Positions 53,950-62,754 of a stretch of 64,000 nt of DNA are shown one piece after another (within the stretch, counting starts at the first letter, position 1; each line of letters starts with the position of its first letter). Location of the stretch: assembly GCA_964638675.1 (NCBI GenBank), contig CAZXAU010000007.1:1-64000 (forward strand). The letters are read 5' to 3'. This stretch comes from SIG714 sp964638675. GTDB taxonomy: Bacteria > Bacillota > Clostridia > Oscillospirales > CAG-272. Made by a program: the position numbers and the translations under genes. The notes beneath the pieces were generated by a model. That model did not search any database. It had not been told where the DNA came from and worked only from the letters and a program-made list of their open reading frames with translations.

Positions 53950-53979
53950 CAGATTCGATCATATTTGATCGACAATCTG
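53950..53979 (-). promoter_or_regulatory. Hairpin in the aspartate kinase leader
   Basis: Minus strand CAGAT..TCGATCA, short loop, TGATCGA ATCTG: a 12-pair stem with one bulge near the start of the transcript. It does not show the lysine-riboswitch core. Confidence 0.45.
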
Positions 53980-54003
53980 TATTAAATATCAACCTCCTGC
54001 TGT

Positions 54004-54032
54004 ATTATACGCAAAAGATAACAATTTGTCAA
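54004..54032 (-). promoter_or_regulatory. Consensus promoter of the aspartate kinase gene
   Basis: Minus strand TTGACA (54027-54032), exactly 17 bases, TATAAT (54004-54009). It gives a leader of about 160 bases before 53836. Confidence 0.88.
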
Positions 54033-54168
54033 TACGAAAGACCGTAATAAAAACGGCTTATAAAATACATTATTCCCCCTGATATTCAACCGAATAAAAG
54101 GGGGAATAATTATTTGTTGTGTATTATTATCGTACAGTAATAACTCGGAAAATCAAGATCGTTCTGTA

Positions 54169-56361
54169 TTAATAAAGCTTCTTGCTCCTTTTTCTCAAGG
54201 ATAAAGGAACTGCACAAATGGCAACTGCACTCACTGTGATCACAAACCATACTGCCGAAGAGTCAGATGTTTGAGGAGGTATATACGCATGCCCCCATAC
54301 AACTTCAACATCATTTCCCACTAACCATCCGGGATTCCATGTGTCAGGCTGTGATTCAGCTTCGCAGTAAATTGTTTTAAGATTATCGTTTAAGTAGAAT
54401 GCCCACATTCCTATGCTCATAACACTTCCGGGTATCGATATGCTCTTAAGCTTTTGACAATCCATGAAGGCGTATTTACCTATGCTCGTAACGCTATCGG
54501 GAATAACTATGCTCTCAAGTTCTTTACATCTCAGGAACGCACAATCTCCTATGGCAGTGACACTTCCGTCAGACGGAATGACAGCATTTTTCAGTCCGAA
54601 TATTACCTTTTTAGTTCCGATTTCAATAAGGCAGTTTCCTTCAACACGGTATTCGGGATTTTCAGGTGATACGGTAACAGTTTCAAGACCGATGCAATCG
54701 GAAAATGCACCATCGCCTATGTTCTTTACATTCTTCGGAATTACTATGCTCTTGAGTGCGCAACCGTCGAAGGCATGAGAACCTATATCGGTGATGCTCT
54801 CGGGAATCGTTATATTTGAAATCGAACTGCATTCCATGAACGCACACTCACCTATAGCGGTGACGCCCTCGGCAATCGTTATGCTTGTAAGCTTTTTACA
54901 TCCGAAAAACGCCCGCCATCCCATACTGTTGACACTGCCGAGAATCGATACATCTGCGAGTTCGGTACAACCGGAAAATACACTGTCTCCTATTTTCTCG
55001 ACACTCCCGGGAATTGTTATACTCTTAAGCCCAACACACTCGTAGAACGCCTCATTGCCTATACTGACGACGCTCTCGGGGATCGTTACGTTCTTAAGCC
55101 CACTGCACCCGCTAAACGCACAGCTTTCTATGATCCTGACGCTATCGGGAAGCGTTATGCTCGTGAGTCCTAAGCAAGACGAAAATGCTGAGTATTCTAT
55201 TTCAGTGACACCGTCCGGAATCTCTATGCTCGTAAAACTTCTGCAACCTGCGAATGCCTGAGAACCTATGGCAGTAACACCCTTGGGGATAGTTATGCTC
55301 TTTAACTTGCTGCAACCGTGGAAGAGAGAGCCGCTTATTCTCGTAAGACCGTCCGGCAATTTTGCGCTCTCAAGTTCGTAGCAGTCTGCGAACAGCCAAT
55401 CTCCGAGTTCTGTAATACCGTTGTGAAGCGATATGCTCTTCAGATCGTGGCATCCCTCAAACGCATAATTCTCTATTTTTGTTACATTCTCGGGAATATT
55501 TATGCTTTTAAGTCCTTTGCTTCCGCAAAAAGCATGATCACCTATAACAGTGACACTTCCGTCGGACGGAATAACACTGTTTTTACATCCGTATAACAGC
55601 TTTTTATTTTCGGTATCTATAAGACAATTATCTGTAGCGTGATATTTTGTATTTCCCGATGATACCGTAATGCTTTCAAGCCCGCCGCAACCTGCAAATG
55701 CCCGATTTCCTATACTCGTGACGCCGGCAGGAATTGTTAATTCCTTCAGTCCGATACAAGAGGCAAACGCCTGATCGCCTATACTCTCAACACTCTCGGG
55801 AATCGTTACGCTCTGTAGCTTGCCGCAACCACTAAAGGTCTGCTTGCCTATGCTCTTGACACCGTCCGGAATTATTATGCCCGAAAGCTTGGAGCATCCT
55901 TCAAACGCCTCTTCACCTATGCTCGTAACAGCACTCGGAATCGTTATGTTCTTAATATTGCCGCAATTTCTGAACGCCCCTCTCCCTATATCGGTGATGC
56001 TCTCGGGAATTGTTATCCTCTCAATAGAATGGCAACCGTCAAATGTCCCGCCTCCTATTCCCGTGCTGCCTTCTTCGATTATGACGGTTTTTATATCCCA
56101 CACATATGTGGATGTCCACCTGCTGTCAGAGCGTGTACTCCCTTTTCCCGCAATATAAAGAACACCGTTTTCGTAGAGTGCCCATTTGATATTACTTTGG
56201 GAACCCGAAGCTACCATTTTTGATCCGTCATATGTTTCCGGAATCTGTTCATCTGCCCTTGACATTATTTCTGATTTTGAAGAAAAAACTATTACCGCAC
56301 AAAATATAAGTGCAAGACAGATCGCAATCTTAAGCAGATTGTTTCTTGAAATTTTTTTCAT
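54169..56361 (-). CDS. BspA-type leucine-rich-repeat surface protein, coupled to the M23 gene
   Basis: 730 residues. Start set at ATG 56361 (MKKISRNNLLKIAIC), which overlaps the stop of the M23 gene as ATGA; an in-frame ATG at 56436 lies inside that gene. Signal or anchor segment at about 10-28. More than twenty repeats of 23 residues follow the LRR_5 pattern (GCSKLKSITIPKGVTAIGSQAFAGC). Two island modules (NCLIDTENKKLLYG...VIPSDGSVTVI; NCLIEIGTKKVIFG...VIPSDGSVTAI) break the array and resemble that of the LRR protein at 20359-22110. A C-terminal membrane segment (about 698-718) and a basic tail anchor it. Likely a surface binding protein. Confidence 0.88.
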   Translation of the reverse strand: MKKISRNNLLKIAICLALIFCAVIVFSSKSEIMSRADEQIPETYDGSKMVASGSQSNIKWALYENGVLYIAGKGSTRSDSRWTSTYVWDIKTVIIEEGSTGIGGGTFDGCHSIERITIPESITDIGRGAFRNCGNIKNITIPSAVTSIGEEAFEGCSKLSGIIIPDGVKSIGKQTFSGCGKLQSVTIPESVESIGDQAFASCIGLKELTIPAGVTSIGNRAFAGCGGLESITVSSGNTKYHATDNCLIDTENKKLLYGCKNSVIPSDGSVTVIGDHAFCGSKGLKSINIPENVTKIENYAFEGCHDLKSISLHNGITELGDWLFADCYELESAKLPDGLTRISGSLFHGCSKLKSITIPKGVTAIGSQAFAGCRSFTSIEIPDGVTEIEYSAFSSCLGLTSITLPDSVRIIESCAFSGCSGLKNVTIPESVVSIGNEAFYECVGLKSITIPGSVEKIGDSVFSGCTELADVSILGSVNSMGWRAFFGCKKLTSITIAEGVTAIGECAFMECSSISNITIPESITDIGSHAFDGCALKSIVIPKNVKNIGDGAFSDCIGLETVTVSPENPEYRVEGNCLIEIGTKKVIFGLKNAVIPSDGSVTAIGDCAFLRCKELESIVIPDSVTSIGKYAFMDCQKLKSISIPGSVMSIGMWAFYLNDNLKTIYCEAESQPDTWNPGWLVGNDVEVVWGHAYIPPQTSDSSAVWFVITVSAVAICAVPLSLRKRSKKLY

Positions 56362-59300
56362 ACTATTGTTAACCCCATTTTTTCTAATAAATCTTTTAAA
56401 GTATTTAATTGTGTTTCGGTATATCTGCCGCGCCAATTGGCATATGGACCAATTTTACTGTTGCTAAGGTCACTGGCTGTATAAAACGAGTCATTATCAT
56501 AAGAATAACAGAAATCTTCATTATATACAAATTTCCTATCGTATATATTTTCTTCATCTGTTTCCAAAAATACAGGATTTGGATTAATATAAGTATATAT
56601 CGTATCTCCGTTTATTGTGTTAACCAGATGCCCCCGGTTTTCATAGTAAACTGTATTAAACATTCTGAAATCTGTATCATTGTATTTTTCAAACGGATTT
56701 ATGGCATGTTTTCTGTCATCATTCTCGACTCTCCAACTGACCGTATTTCCGTTTACACTTTTTCTTCCTTCAAAATCAAAATAATTCCAAACTTCGAAGT
56801 GAAGGTGAATTCTATATTTATCACTGCCTGTTTTCCCACTGTGACCTATTTTCTGTCCTTTTATGACTATATCTCCAACTGAAACATCCATTGATTTTAA
56901 ATGCTGATAGGTGGTACAGTATCCACTATCCGGATGATAAATAACAACTCTATTGCCATATCCGTTACTATTATGATTTTCGTATATAACGATACCATAT
57001 GCCATAGCATAAACATCAGCATCTACACCCAAATCGACTCCATAGTGAAGACCTTCATTAACATTTGTATAATTACGATACCCCCATTTTGAAGATCTGG
57101 TTTCTACTCTATTATCGTCTATAGGAAAACCAAACTTCTGAAACCCGGATGAAACCCAAACAGCATTTTCATCCATACTACCGAATGATAACTCTCCATC
57201 TGAATTCATCTTTAAATAGTTTCCTGTGTTCAAGGCGGAATTAGAAATTGAAATCCTATACTGCCAAACATCTCCGAATGCAACATCTACTTCCGGAACA
57301 GATATATTCCAAATATAATTGCTCGGTATACTTCCACCTGCAGGCAAATCAGACAACTTCAATGAGTTGCTATCTGCATCGTAATACAGACATTGCTCGT
57401 CTACAGATGAATAATCTTCGCTCTTCGAACTAAATTTTATTAAGAAGCTACAACTTCCAAATTCATTCGAACAATTCACAAATTTCCAGGAGCAGTTTGC
57501 AGCCATTACACATGGTCTTGTTGAAATTTCCAAAGAAGTGTTCTCATAAGACAGATATCTTGATAATGACTCATTTTTTAATGTTCCTATCTTATTCATC
57601 AAATCATTTTCAAGAAATGCAGCCTCCCACAAAGCCGTTGAAGCCTCAGAACTCGGAGTCTTAAAAGAAATGTTACCGGGACTTTCATGACAGATATTCA
57701 GATTGTTCTTAACGCTTGAAATCCAAAGCTTTGGAACTCCGTTATCCATCATTGTACAAATATCCCACATTTCATCAAAACTGTACGGATCCCCGGTGAC
57801 TGTACCGACGCAAAGATCATTCAACGAGTTCACTTTCAAACATATAGTGTTATCGGTAAATAGAACTATACGGTAATAATTATTATATTTTACGAATTTC
57901 CATATTGATGGCAATAAGTCAAAGTAACTTGAACCGTCTTTGGGAATAAGACCAACAGAATCATCCTCCTCTCTCTTTATACAATACCCATTATTTTTGA
58001 GAAAACCGAACCTTCCGTCAAGATTTATAGCGCTGTAAGTAACTGTAATCGATGGCATCTTTAGTATCGAATTATCATTCGAACTGTAAAATACAGCATA
58101 ACTCTTACTCGTTGTACTTGTTCTTTCGGTAGATGTCAACACATAACCGTAACTGCTGTCCGGATTATTATAATCATAATCATTAGGATCAAGCTTTAAC
58201 TCAAATTTATCTGCCGAATAGGCAAATGTATAGTTTTTAAATGTACTTCTGCCTGAAAATCCGGAATCTAAAACACTTGTTTTTAATGCCCCTTTTTCGA
58301 AATCATCACTTGTGAGTTTGTATGTTTTTATAACTGTCAATCCTTGCGCATCCTTTTTATTCAATACAACAGAAATATCTGTCACTAAATTAAGATCAGT
58401 ATTAACATAGGGATATCTTTTTATAGATAAGAAACTACTGTAAAATGTATGCGTACCGGAAGAATAATTATGACCTACTCCGAATATAGAACTTGAAACC
58501 GAATAACTTCCGCTTCCGGTTCTTTGATAACCTACCATATTGATGTAGTTACTTGAAGCGTAATAAGACGATACTATACGTTGAAAAGAAACAGGGAAAC
58601 TGCGTTCTTCATCACTAAGCCATTTTTCATCTATCGAATATTCAATCGAGTAACCTTCGGTATTTTTAACTACATCTATGCCTATTTTATCACACGAAGA
58701 GTAATCAGCATCAAAAACGATCGGAGGATAAACCGTAAATTGAATTTCACCATCAGAATCAACAAAAGAAATTGTATCATCATTATTAATGATATACTCT
58801 TTACTGTAAGTGTACAACTCTAATTTTATACTTGAAGCTTCCTTGCTATACATTGTCAAGTTCTCTTTGACTGAACCTTGAAATAAAACATAACTAATAT
58901 CGTAATTACTGTATCTTTTACTCGAATACTTCAATGAACTTGATAACGTGGGCAACTCGAATGTTTCATTAAGGCTCGCATCAGCTCCATTTATCACTTT
59001 TTTACTCTGTACTTCGGGAATTATTGATTCAATTCTCGAATTGATTTTTTTATTTTCGGACAAAACCGTAGTTTTCCACGAAACGTCCTTAATACGTACA
59101 GCTCCATCTTTCAAAAATGATACATCAAATGAGGGATTGAGTTTATTTGAATATGACTCATTAAGATTATCATAAACAAGTGAATTGTCTATATCTTCCC
59201 ATGTTCCATTCTCACTCATATAATGAACAGGAACATTGTAAACTACAGCCTTGACTGTACCGTCAGAGCAGATAAAATGTTTCTCAAATTCTCCTCGCTT

Positions 59301-59465
59301 CGTAACATCCTCGCAAACTACTACAGGAGTTACAGACTCATCATTTGTGCTTTTGGTTAATTCATTTTCTGATTTTGCCATGGCCCACAAAGGCAGAATA
59401 TTTATCACCATCAAAGATACAAGCACAATACATATGAATGATGTAAAAGATCTATCTTTTTTCAA
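56358..59465 (-). CDS. Large secreted M23 (LytM-like) peptidase
   Basis: 1035 residues from TTG 59465 with AAAGGAG about 9 bases upstream. Signal peptide (about 1-30). Residues about 50-480 are beta-rich and recall N-terminal regions of RHS/wall-associated proteins and DNRLRE domains; about 500-790 look like ricin-type beta-trefoil repeats (WKFV, WDICTMMDNG). The M23 core follows: zinc ligands His807 and Asp811 in HYGVDLG and the HLHFEVW pair near 887-889, with the usual GNRVVIYHPDSGYCTTYQHL between. It should cut peptidoglycan peptides, or a rival's wall, outside the cell. About 145 further residues follow the core. The gene is visibly AT-richer than its neighbours. Confidence 0.88.
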   Translation of the reverse strand: MKKDRSFTSFICIVLVSLMVINILPLWAMAKSENELTKSTNDESVTPVVVCEDVTKRGEFEKHFICSDGTVKAVVYNVPVHYMSENGTWEDIDNSLVYDNLNESYSNKLNPSFDVSFLKDGAVRIKDVSWKTTVLSENKKINSRIESIIPEVQSKKVINGADASLNETFELPTLSSSLKYSSKRYSNYDISYVLFQGSVKENLTMYSKEASSIKLELYTYSKEYIINNDDTISFVDSDGEIQFTVYPPIVFDADYSSCDKIGIDVVKNTEGYSIEYSIDEKWLSDEERSFPVSFQRIVSSYYASSNYINMVGYQRTGSGSYSVSSSIFGVGHNYSSGTHTFYSSFLSIKRYPYVNTDLNLVTDISVVLNKKDAQGLTVIKTYKLTSDDFEKGALKTSVLDSGFSGRSTFKNYTFAYSADKFELKLDPNDYDYNNPDSSYGYVLTSTERTSTTSKSYAVFYSSNDNSILKMPSITVTYSAINLDGRFGFLKNNGYCIKREEDDSVGLIPKDGSSYFDLLPSIWKFVKYNNYYRIVLFTDNTICLKVNSLNDLCVGTVTGDPYSFDEMWDICTMMDNGVPKLWISSVKNNLNICHESPGNISFKTPSSEASTALWEAAFLENDLMNKIGTLKNESLSRYLSYENTSLEISTRPCVMAANCSWKFVNCSNEFGSCSFLIKFSSKSEDYSSVDEQCLYYDADSNSLKLSDLPAGGSIPSNYIWNISVPEVDVAFGDVWQYRISISNSALNTGNYLKMNSDGELSFGSMDENAVWVSSGFQKFGFPIDDNRVETRSSKWGYRNYTNVNEGLHYGVDLGVDADVYAMAYGIVIYENHNSNGYGNRVVIYHPDSGYCTTYQHLKSMDVSVGDIVIKGQKIGHSGKTGSDKYRIHLHFEVWNYFDFEGRKSVNGNTVSWRVENDDRKHAINPFEKYNDTDFRMFNTVYYENRGHLVNTINGDTIYTYINPNPVFLETDEENIYDRKFVYNEDFCYSYDNDSFYTASDLSNSKIGPYANWRGRYTETQLNTLKDLLEKMGLTIV

Positions 59466-59864
59466 AATTCGAATCTCCTTTTCAATTCTATTTAATATTA
59501 ATGCCGATTAGAAAAGTGTTAAATTAAATCGGCAAGGAACTTTCTGACATTTGTACTACGATTCTTTTATGCAAAACTAAGAGGAAACTATGGTCAGGCG
59601 GACTTCAAAACAAAATCTTTCTGCCATTTCCGTAATGTTTTTCGTTTACCTCATTCAGCTTGCTTTAGTTGCGTTTCCTTTGCAGACCTTTACAATTTCC
59701 GAAATATAAATCGAATTCCGCAAAAAACGATGATGTATACAGATGCAACATCCTCTGTATGCACTGTCACATACGCAAGAGCAACGGAGAAGTGCGATCT
59801 GTAAATATCTTTTTGTGACGAATGACTGAGCTTATAATAATCACCTTCCCTTTTTCAAAAACAA
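59466..59864. other. Intergenic stretch upstream of the M23 gene
   Basis: No open frame with a ribosome binding site. On the minus strand an inverted repeat TGCCGATT/AATCGGCA (about 59507-59540) overlaps a weak promoter candidate, TTAACA-16-TAATAT. Nothing else stands out. Confidence 0.4.
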
Positions 59865-59912
59865 GTAAAAAAGCACATAAGTTCCCCGTTATCCGAGGTA
59901 GCCTATGTGCTT
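59865..59912 (-). terminator. Terminator of the candidate ncRNA
   Basis: Minus strand AAGCACATA (59904-59912) pairs with TATGTGCTT (59871-59879), then six T in all. It also has a five-pair inner stem. Confidence 0.85.
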
Positions 59913-60048
59913 ATGTTATTCTAAAAAATCTTGACTCATAATCATAGTTACGACTATATTGCATTCAGATCAAGAGCCGATAAAGAATACCGTATATCGC
60001 ACTTCTGCTGTATCGGGGTGCGTAGGGTAACTTCGTTTGTTCTTTAAC
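59865..60048 (-). ncRNA. Candidate stand-alone structured RNA, about 184 bases
   Basis: It is bounded by a perfect promoter (60055-60083) and a strong intrinsic terminator (59871-59912), with no credible open frame between. In RNA order I see CCGATA/TATCGG enclosing a first domain; TCTTGA/TCAAGA enclosing a second with ATAGT-CGTA-ACTAT inside; and the terminator stem AAGCACATA/TATGTGCTT with inner CCTCG/CGGGG. Length fits 6S RNA, but three separate domains do not look like the single 6S rod. The next gene on this strand begins 400 bases further on, so it is not simply a leader. Class unknown. Confidence 0.6.
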
Positions 60049-60054
60049 AATCTT

Positions 60055-60083
60055 ATTATACCATGTTATTTCTTTGTTGTCAA
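60055..60083 (-). promoter_or_regulatory. Consensus promoter of the candidate ncRNA
   Basis: Minus strand TTGACA (60078-60083), 17-base spacer, TATAAT (60055-60060), both perfect. It diverges from the thrS promoter 110 bases away. Confidence 0.88.
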
Positions 60084-60195
60084 TAGATTCTTAGTTTTTT
60101 ATAAATTACAATTATATATGTATCAATTATACATATATACATATACTGCTTTTAAGACTAAATCCGAAAAAAAACAAATAAATTATAAAAAACTA

Positions 60196-60224
60196 TTGAC
60201 AAAAAAACAAAAATGTAATATAAT
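60196..60224 (+). promoter_or_regulatory. Consensus promoter of the thrS T-box transcript
   Basis: TTGACA (60196-60201), 17-base spacer, TATAAT (60219-60224). Confidence 0.9.
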
Positions 60225-60230
60225 ACGGTA

Positions 60231-60470
60231 AATTGTTTTTTGATCAGGTGATATTTTTACCTGATATTCAAAAATCGCACCGACAGAACACGCATACGGA
60301 AAACGGTCACACAGAGAGCGGCATGATTGCTGAAATTGCCGATGATACGAACCGCATTGTACCGCCTGAAGGTTTTTTATGACAGCTTAATAAAATGAGT
60401 TAAACCTCGGGTGGAACCGTGCGGATATGTTATTCCTCACCCCGACAATTGTTGTCGGCGTGAGTTTTTT
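60231..60470 (+). promoter_or_regulatory. T-box riboswitch of thrS
   Basis: Stem I carries AGAGAGCGG and GATTGCTGAAATTG; the conserved T-box sequence GGGTGGAACCGTGC lies at 60409-60422. It is followed by a terminator CTCAC.CCGACAA/TTGTCGG.GTGAG (60436-60464) with TTTTTT. A threonine codon ACC at 60361-60363, just before a CCTGAAGG turn, is the likely specifier; another ACC at 60351-60353 is possible. Uncharged tRNA-Thr would stabilise the antiterminator and switch on thrS. Confidence 0.92.
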
Positions 60471-60580
60471 GTTTTTCGGGGTATAAAACGGGATATAATC
60501 AAACATACATCGATCAGATATATATGCCCTCGCTGAGAAGGCATTCTATAAATAATAAAATATCAGAAAGGATCAGAAAG

Positions 60581-62506
60581 ATGAAGATCAAAGCAGCAGA
60601 AAAAGAGATCGAACTTGAATGCGGCAGTGCCTATGATGCACTCAAAGCCGCAGAGGCAATCAGCCGTGAAGTGATTGCAGCAAAAATAAACGGAAAGGCG
60701 GCATCTCTCACTACAACAGTCAATGATGGCGATATCGTTGAAGCTCTCACATTTGCAGATGATGACGGAAAGCTTATCTTCCGCCACACAGCCGCACATA
60801 TACTTGCTCAGGCAGTAAAACGCCTTTACCCTCAGGTCAAGCTGACTATCGGTCCGTCGATCGACAACGGATTTTATTATGATTTCGATTCGGATATCAC
60901 TTTTGATGCCGAAAAGCTTGCCGCAATAGAAAAAGAAATGACAAAGATCGTAAAGGAGAATCTCAAGATCGAAAGATTTGAGCTTCCGAGAGAAGAAGCA
61001 AAGGAGCTTGTCAGACAGATGGGCGAGAGCTATAAAGAGCTTCTTATCGACCGCATTCCCGAAGGAGAAGCAATTTCATTCTACCGTCAGGGCGAATTTA
61101 CCGATCTTTGTGCAGGCCCCCACCTTTTCTCCACGTCCGCAGTTAAGGCAATCAAGCTGACATCCTGCACGGGAGCATATTGGGAAGGCAATTCCAAGAA
61201 CAAGATGCTCCAGAGAATATACGGAACTGCGTTCCCGTCAAAGGCTGAGCTTGAGGAGCATCTTGCAAAGATGGAAGACGCACTCCGCCGCGACCACAAC
61301 AAGCTCGGAAGAGAGCTTGAATATTTCACGACTTCCGATGTTGTTGGACAGGGTCTGCCGATCCTTCTCCCCAAAGGTGCAAAGGTCATTCAGACAATGC
61401 AGAGATTTGTTGAAGATGAAGAGGCAAAACGAGGATGGCAACTGACAATGACGCCTTTAATGGCTAAATCCGACCTTTACAAGATCTCGGGACACTGGGA
61501 TCACTATCTTGACGGAATGTTTGTTCTCGGCGATCCGAACGACAAGGATTGCATGGCGCTTCGCCCGATGACATGCCCCTTCCAGTATCAGGCATATCTC
61601 AGCAAAGCACGTTCATACCGTGACCTTCCCCTCCGCTACAACGAAACTTCGACACTTTTCAGAAATGAAGCGTCGGGCGAAATGCACGGACTTATCAGAC
61701 TCCGTCAGTTCACGATCTCGGAAGGACACCTTATGTGTACACGTGAACAGCTGCCCGAAGAGTTCAGAAAGTGTCTTGAACTTGCACAGTTCATGCTGAG
61801 ATCGGTCGGACTTATCGACGATGTCAGCTACCGTTTCTCGCAGTGGGATCCCTCCGATACGGCAAAATACATCGGAACCGCCGAGCAGTGGGAAGCCGCA
61901 CAGCAGATGATGAAGGATATTCTTGACGACCTCGGAATCAGCTATAAGATCGGAATCGGTGAAGCCGCATTCTACGGTCCGAAGCTCGACATTCAGATCA
62001 GAAACGTTTTCGGAAAAGAAGATACACTTATTACAATTCAGATAGACGAGCTTCTTGCAGAGCAGTTCGATATGGAGTATGTTGACAAAGACGGACAGAA
62101 AAAACGTCCCTGCATCATTCACCGTACATCGCTCGGATGCTATCAGCGTACGCTCGCACTCATTATCGAAAAGTTCGCCGGTGCACTTCCCATATGGCTC
62201 GCACCGACTCAGGTCAAGATCCTCCCGATCGGCTCGGATCAGCATGAATACGCCGAAAAGATATACGACCGCATGAGAGCGCTCGGAATGAGAGTTGAAA
62301 TTGACGAGCGTAACGAAAAGATAGGCTTCAAGATCAGACAGGCTCAGCTTGAAAAAGTGCCCTATATGCTCGTTATCGGAGCAAAAGAAGCGGAAGAAGG
62401 CACAGTAGCCGTCCGTGACCGCAAACAGGGCGACGCCGGAGCAATAAGCGTTGACGCCTTCATCGAAAAAGCACAAAAAGAGATATCTGAAAGATACCTC
62501 GGCTGA
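60581..62506 (+). CDS. thrS: Threonine-tRNA ligase
   Basis: 641 residues from ATG 60581 (MKIKAAEKEIELECGS), preceded by GAAAGGATC; an in-frame ATG at 60524 has no site. TGS domain (1-60), editing domain with HTAAHILAQAVKRLYP and YWEGNSKNKMLQRIYG (Cys/His zinc-like editing site), class II core with TMTPLMAKSDLYKISGHWDHY, RPMTCPFQYQAY, RYNETSTLFRNEASGEMHGL and the C-terminal anticodon-binding domain (VKILPIGSDQHEYAEKIY). It charges tRNA-Thr; control is by the T-box in front of it. Confidence 0.98.
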   Translation: MKIKAAEKEIELECGSAYDALKAAEAISREVIAAKINGKAASLTTTVNDGDIVEALTFADDDGKLIFRHTAAHILAQAVKRLYPQVKLTIGPSIDNGFYYDFDSDITFDAEKLAAIEKEMTKIVKENLKIERFELPREEAKELVRQMGESYKELLIDRIPEGEAISFYRQGEFTDLCAGPHLFSTSAVKAIKLTSCTGAYWEGNSKNKMLQRIYGTAFPSKAELEEHLAKMEDALRRDHNKLGRELEYFTTSDVVGQGLPILLPKGAKVIQTMQRFVEDEEAKRGWQLTMTPLMAKSDLYKISGHWDHYLDGMFVLGDPNDKDCMALRPMTCPFQYQAYLSKARSYRDLPLRYNETSTLFRNEASGEMHGLIRLRQFTISEGHLMCTREQLPEEFRKCLELAQFMLRSVGLIDDVSYRFSQWDPSDTAKYIGTAEQWEAAQQMMKDILDDLGISYKIGIGEAAFYGPKLDIQIRNVFGKEDTLITIQIDELLAEQFDMEYVDKDGQKKRPCIIHRTSLGCYQRTLALIIEKFAGALPIWLAPTQVKILPIGSDQHEYAEKIYDRMRALGMRVEIDERNEKIGFKIRQAQLEKVPYMLVIGAKEAEEGTVAVRDRKQGDAGAISVDAFIEKAQKEISERYLG

Positions 62507-62570
62507 TATAGAATTCTGCGGCGTATATTTAACAGTCAAAAAACAACTGATCAATTTTTTATAAATAAAC

Positions 62571-62614
62571 AAGGCAGTCGGAGAACATTGCATCACATCT
62601 TCTCCGACTGCCTT
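62571..62614 (+). terminator. Hairpin after thrS
   Basis: Perfect 15-base arms AAGGCAGTCGGAGAA (62571-62585) and TTCTCCGACTGCCTT (62600-62614). No long T run follows, but position and stability fit a terminator. I see nothing further in 62615-62754. Confidence 0.7.
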
Positions 62615-62754
62615 GTCTGTGCTTCCCTTTTAACACAAGGGTGACAGAGTCAATGACATTGCAATAAACCATCATAGTGTCTAGAGTCTTAATAATATTT
62701 AATTACAAGCGTTGGATCGTAGTATTTTGTCTGCCCGACCGTGTGCGAATTATT

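Noticed and set aside
53837..54003. Lysine riboswitch before aspartate kinase
   Set aside because: Position is right, but the conserved core strings are missing.
59865..60048. 6S RNA as the identity of the bracketed ncRNA
   Set aside because: Length fits, but the visible pairing gives three separate domains rather than one long rod with a central bubble; left as unknown pending a covariance search.
61613..62596. 327-codon minus-strand frame opposite thrS
   Set aside because: Antisense to conserved thrS motifs, covers its terminator, Cys/Phe-rich shadow translation, no start signals.
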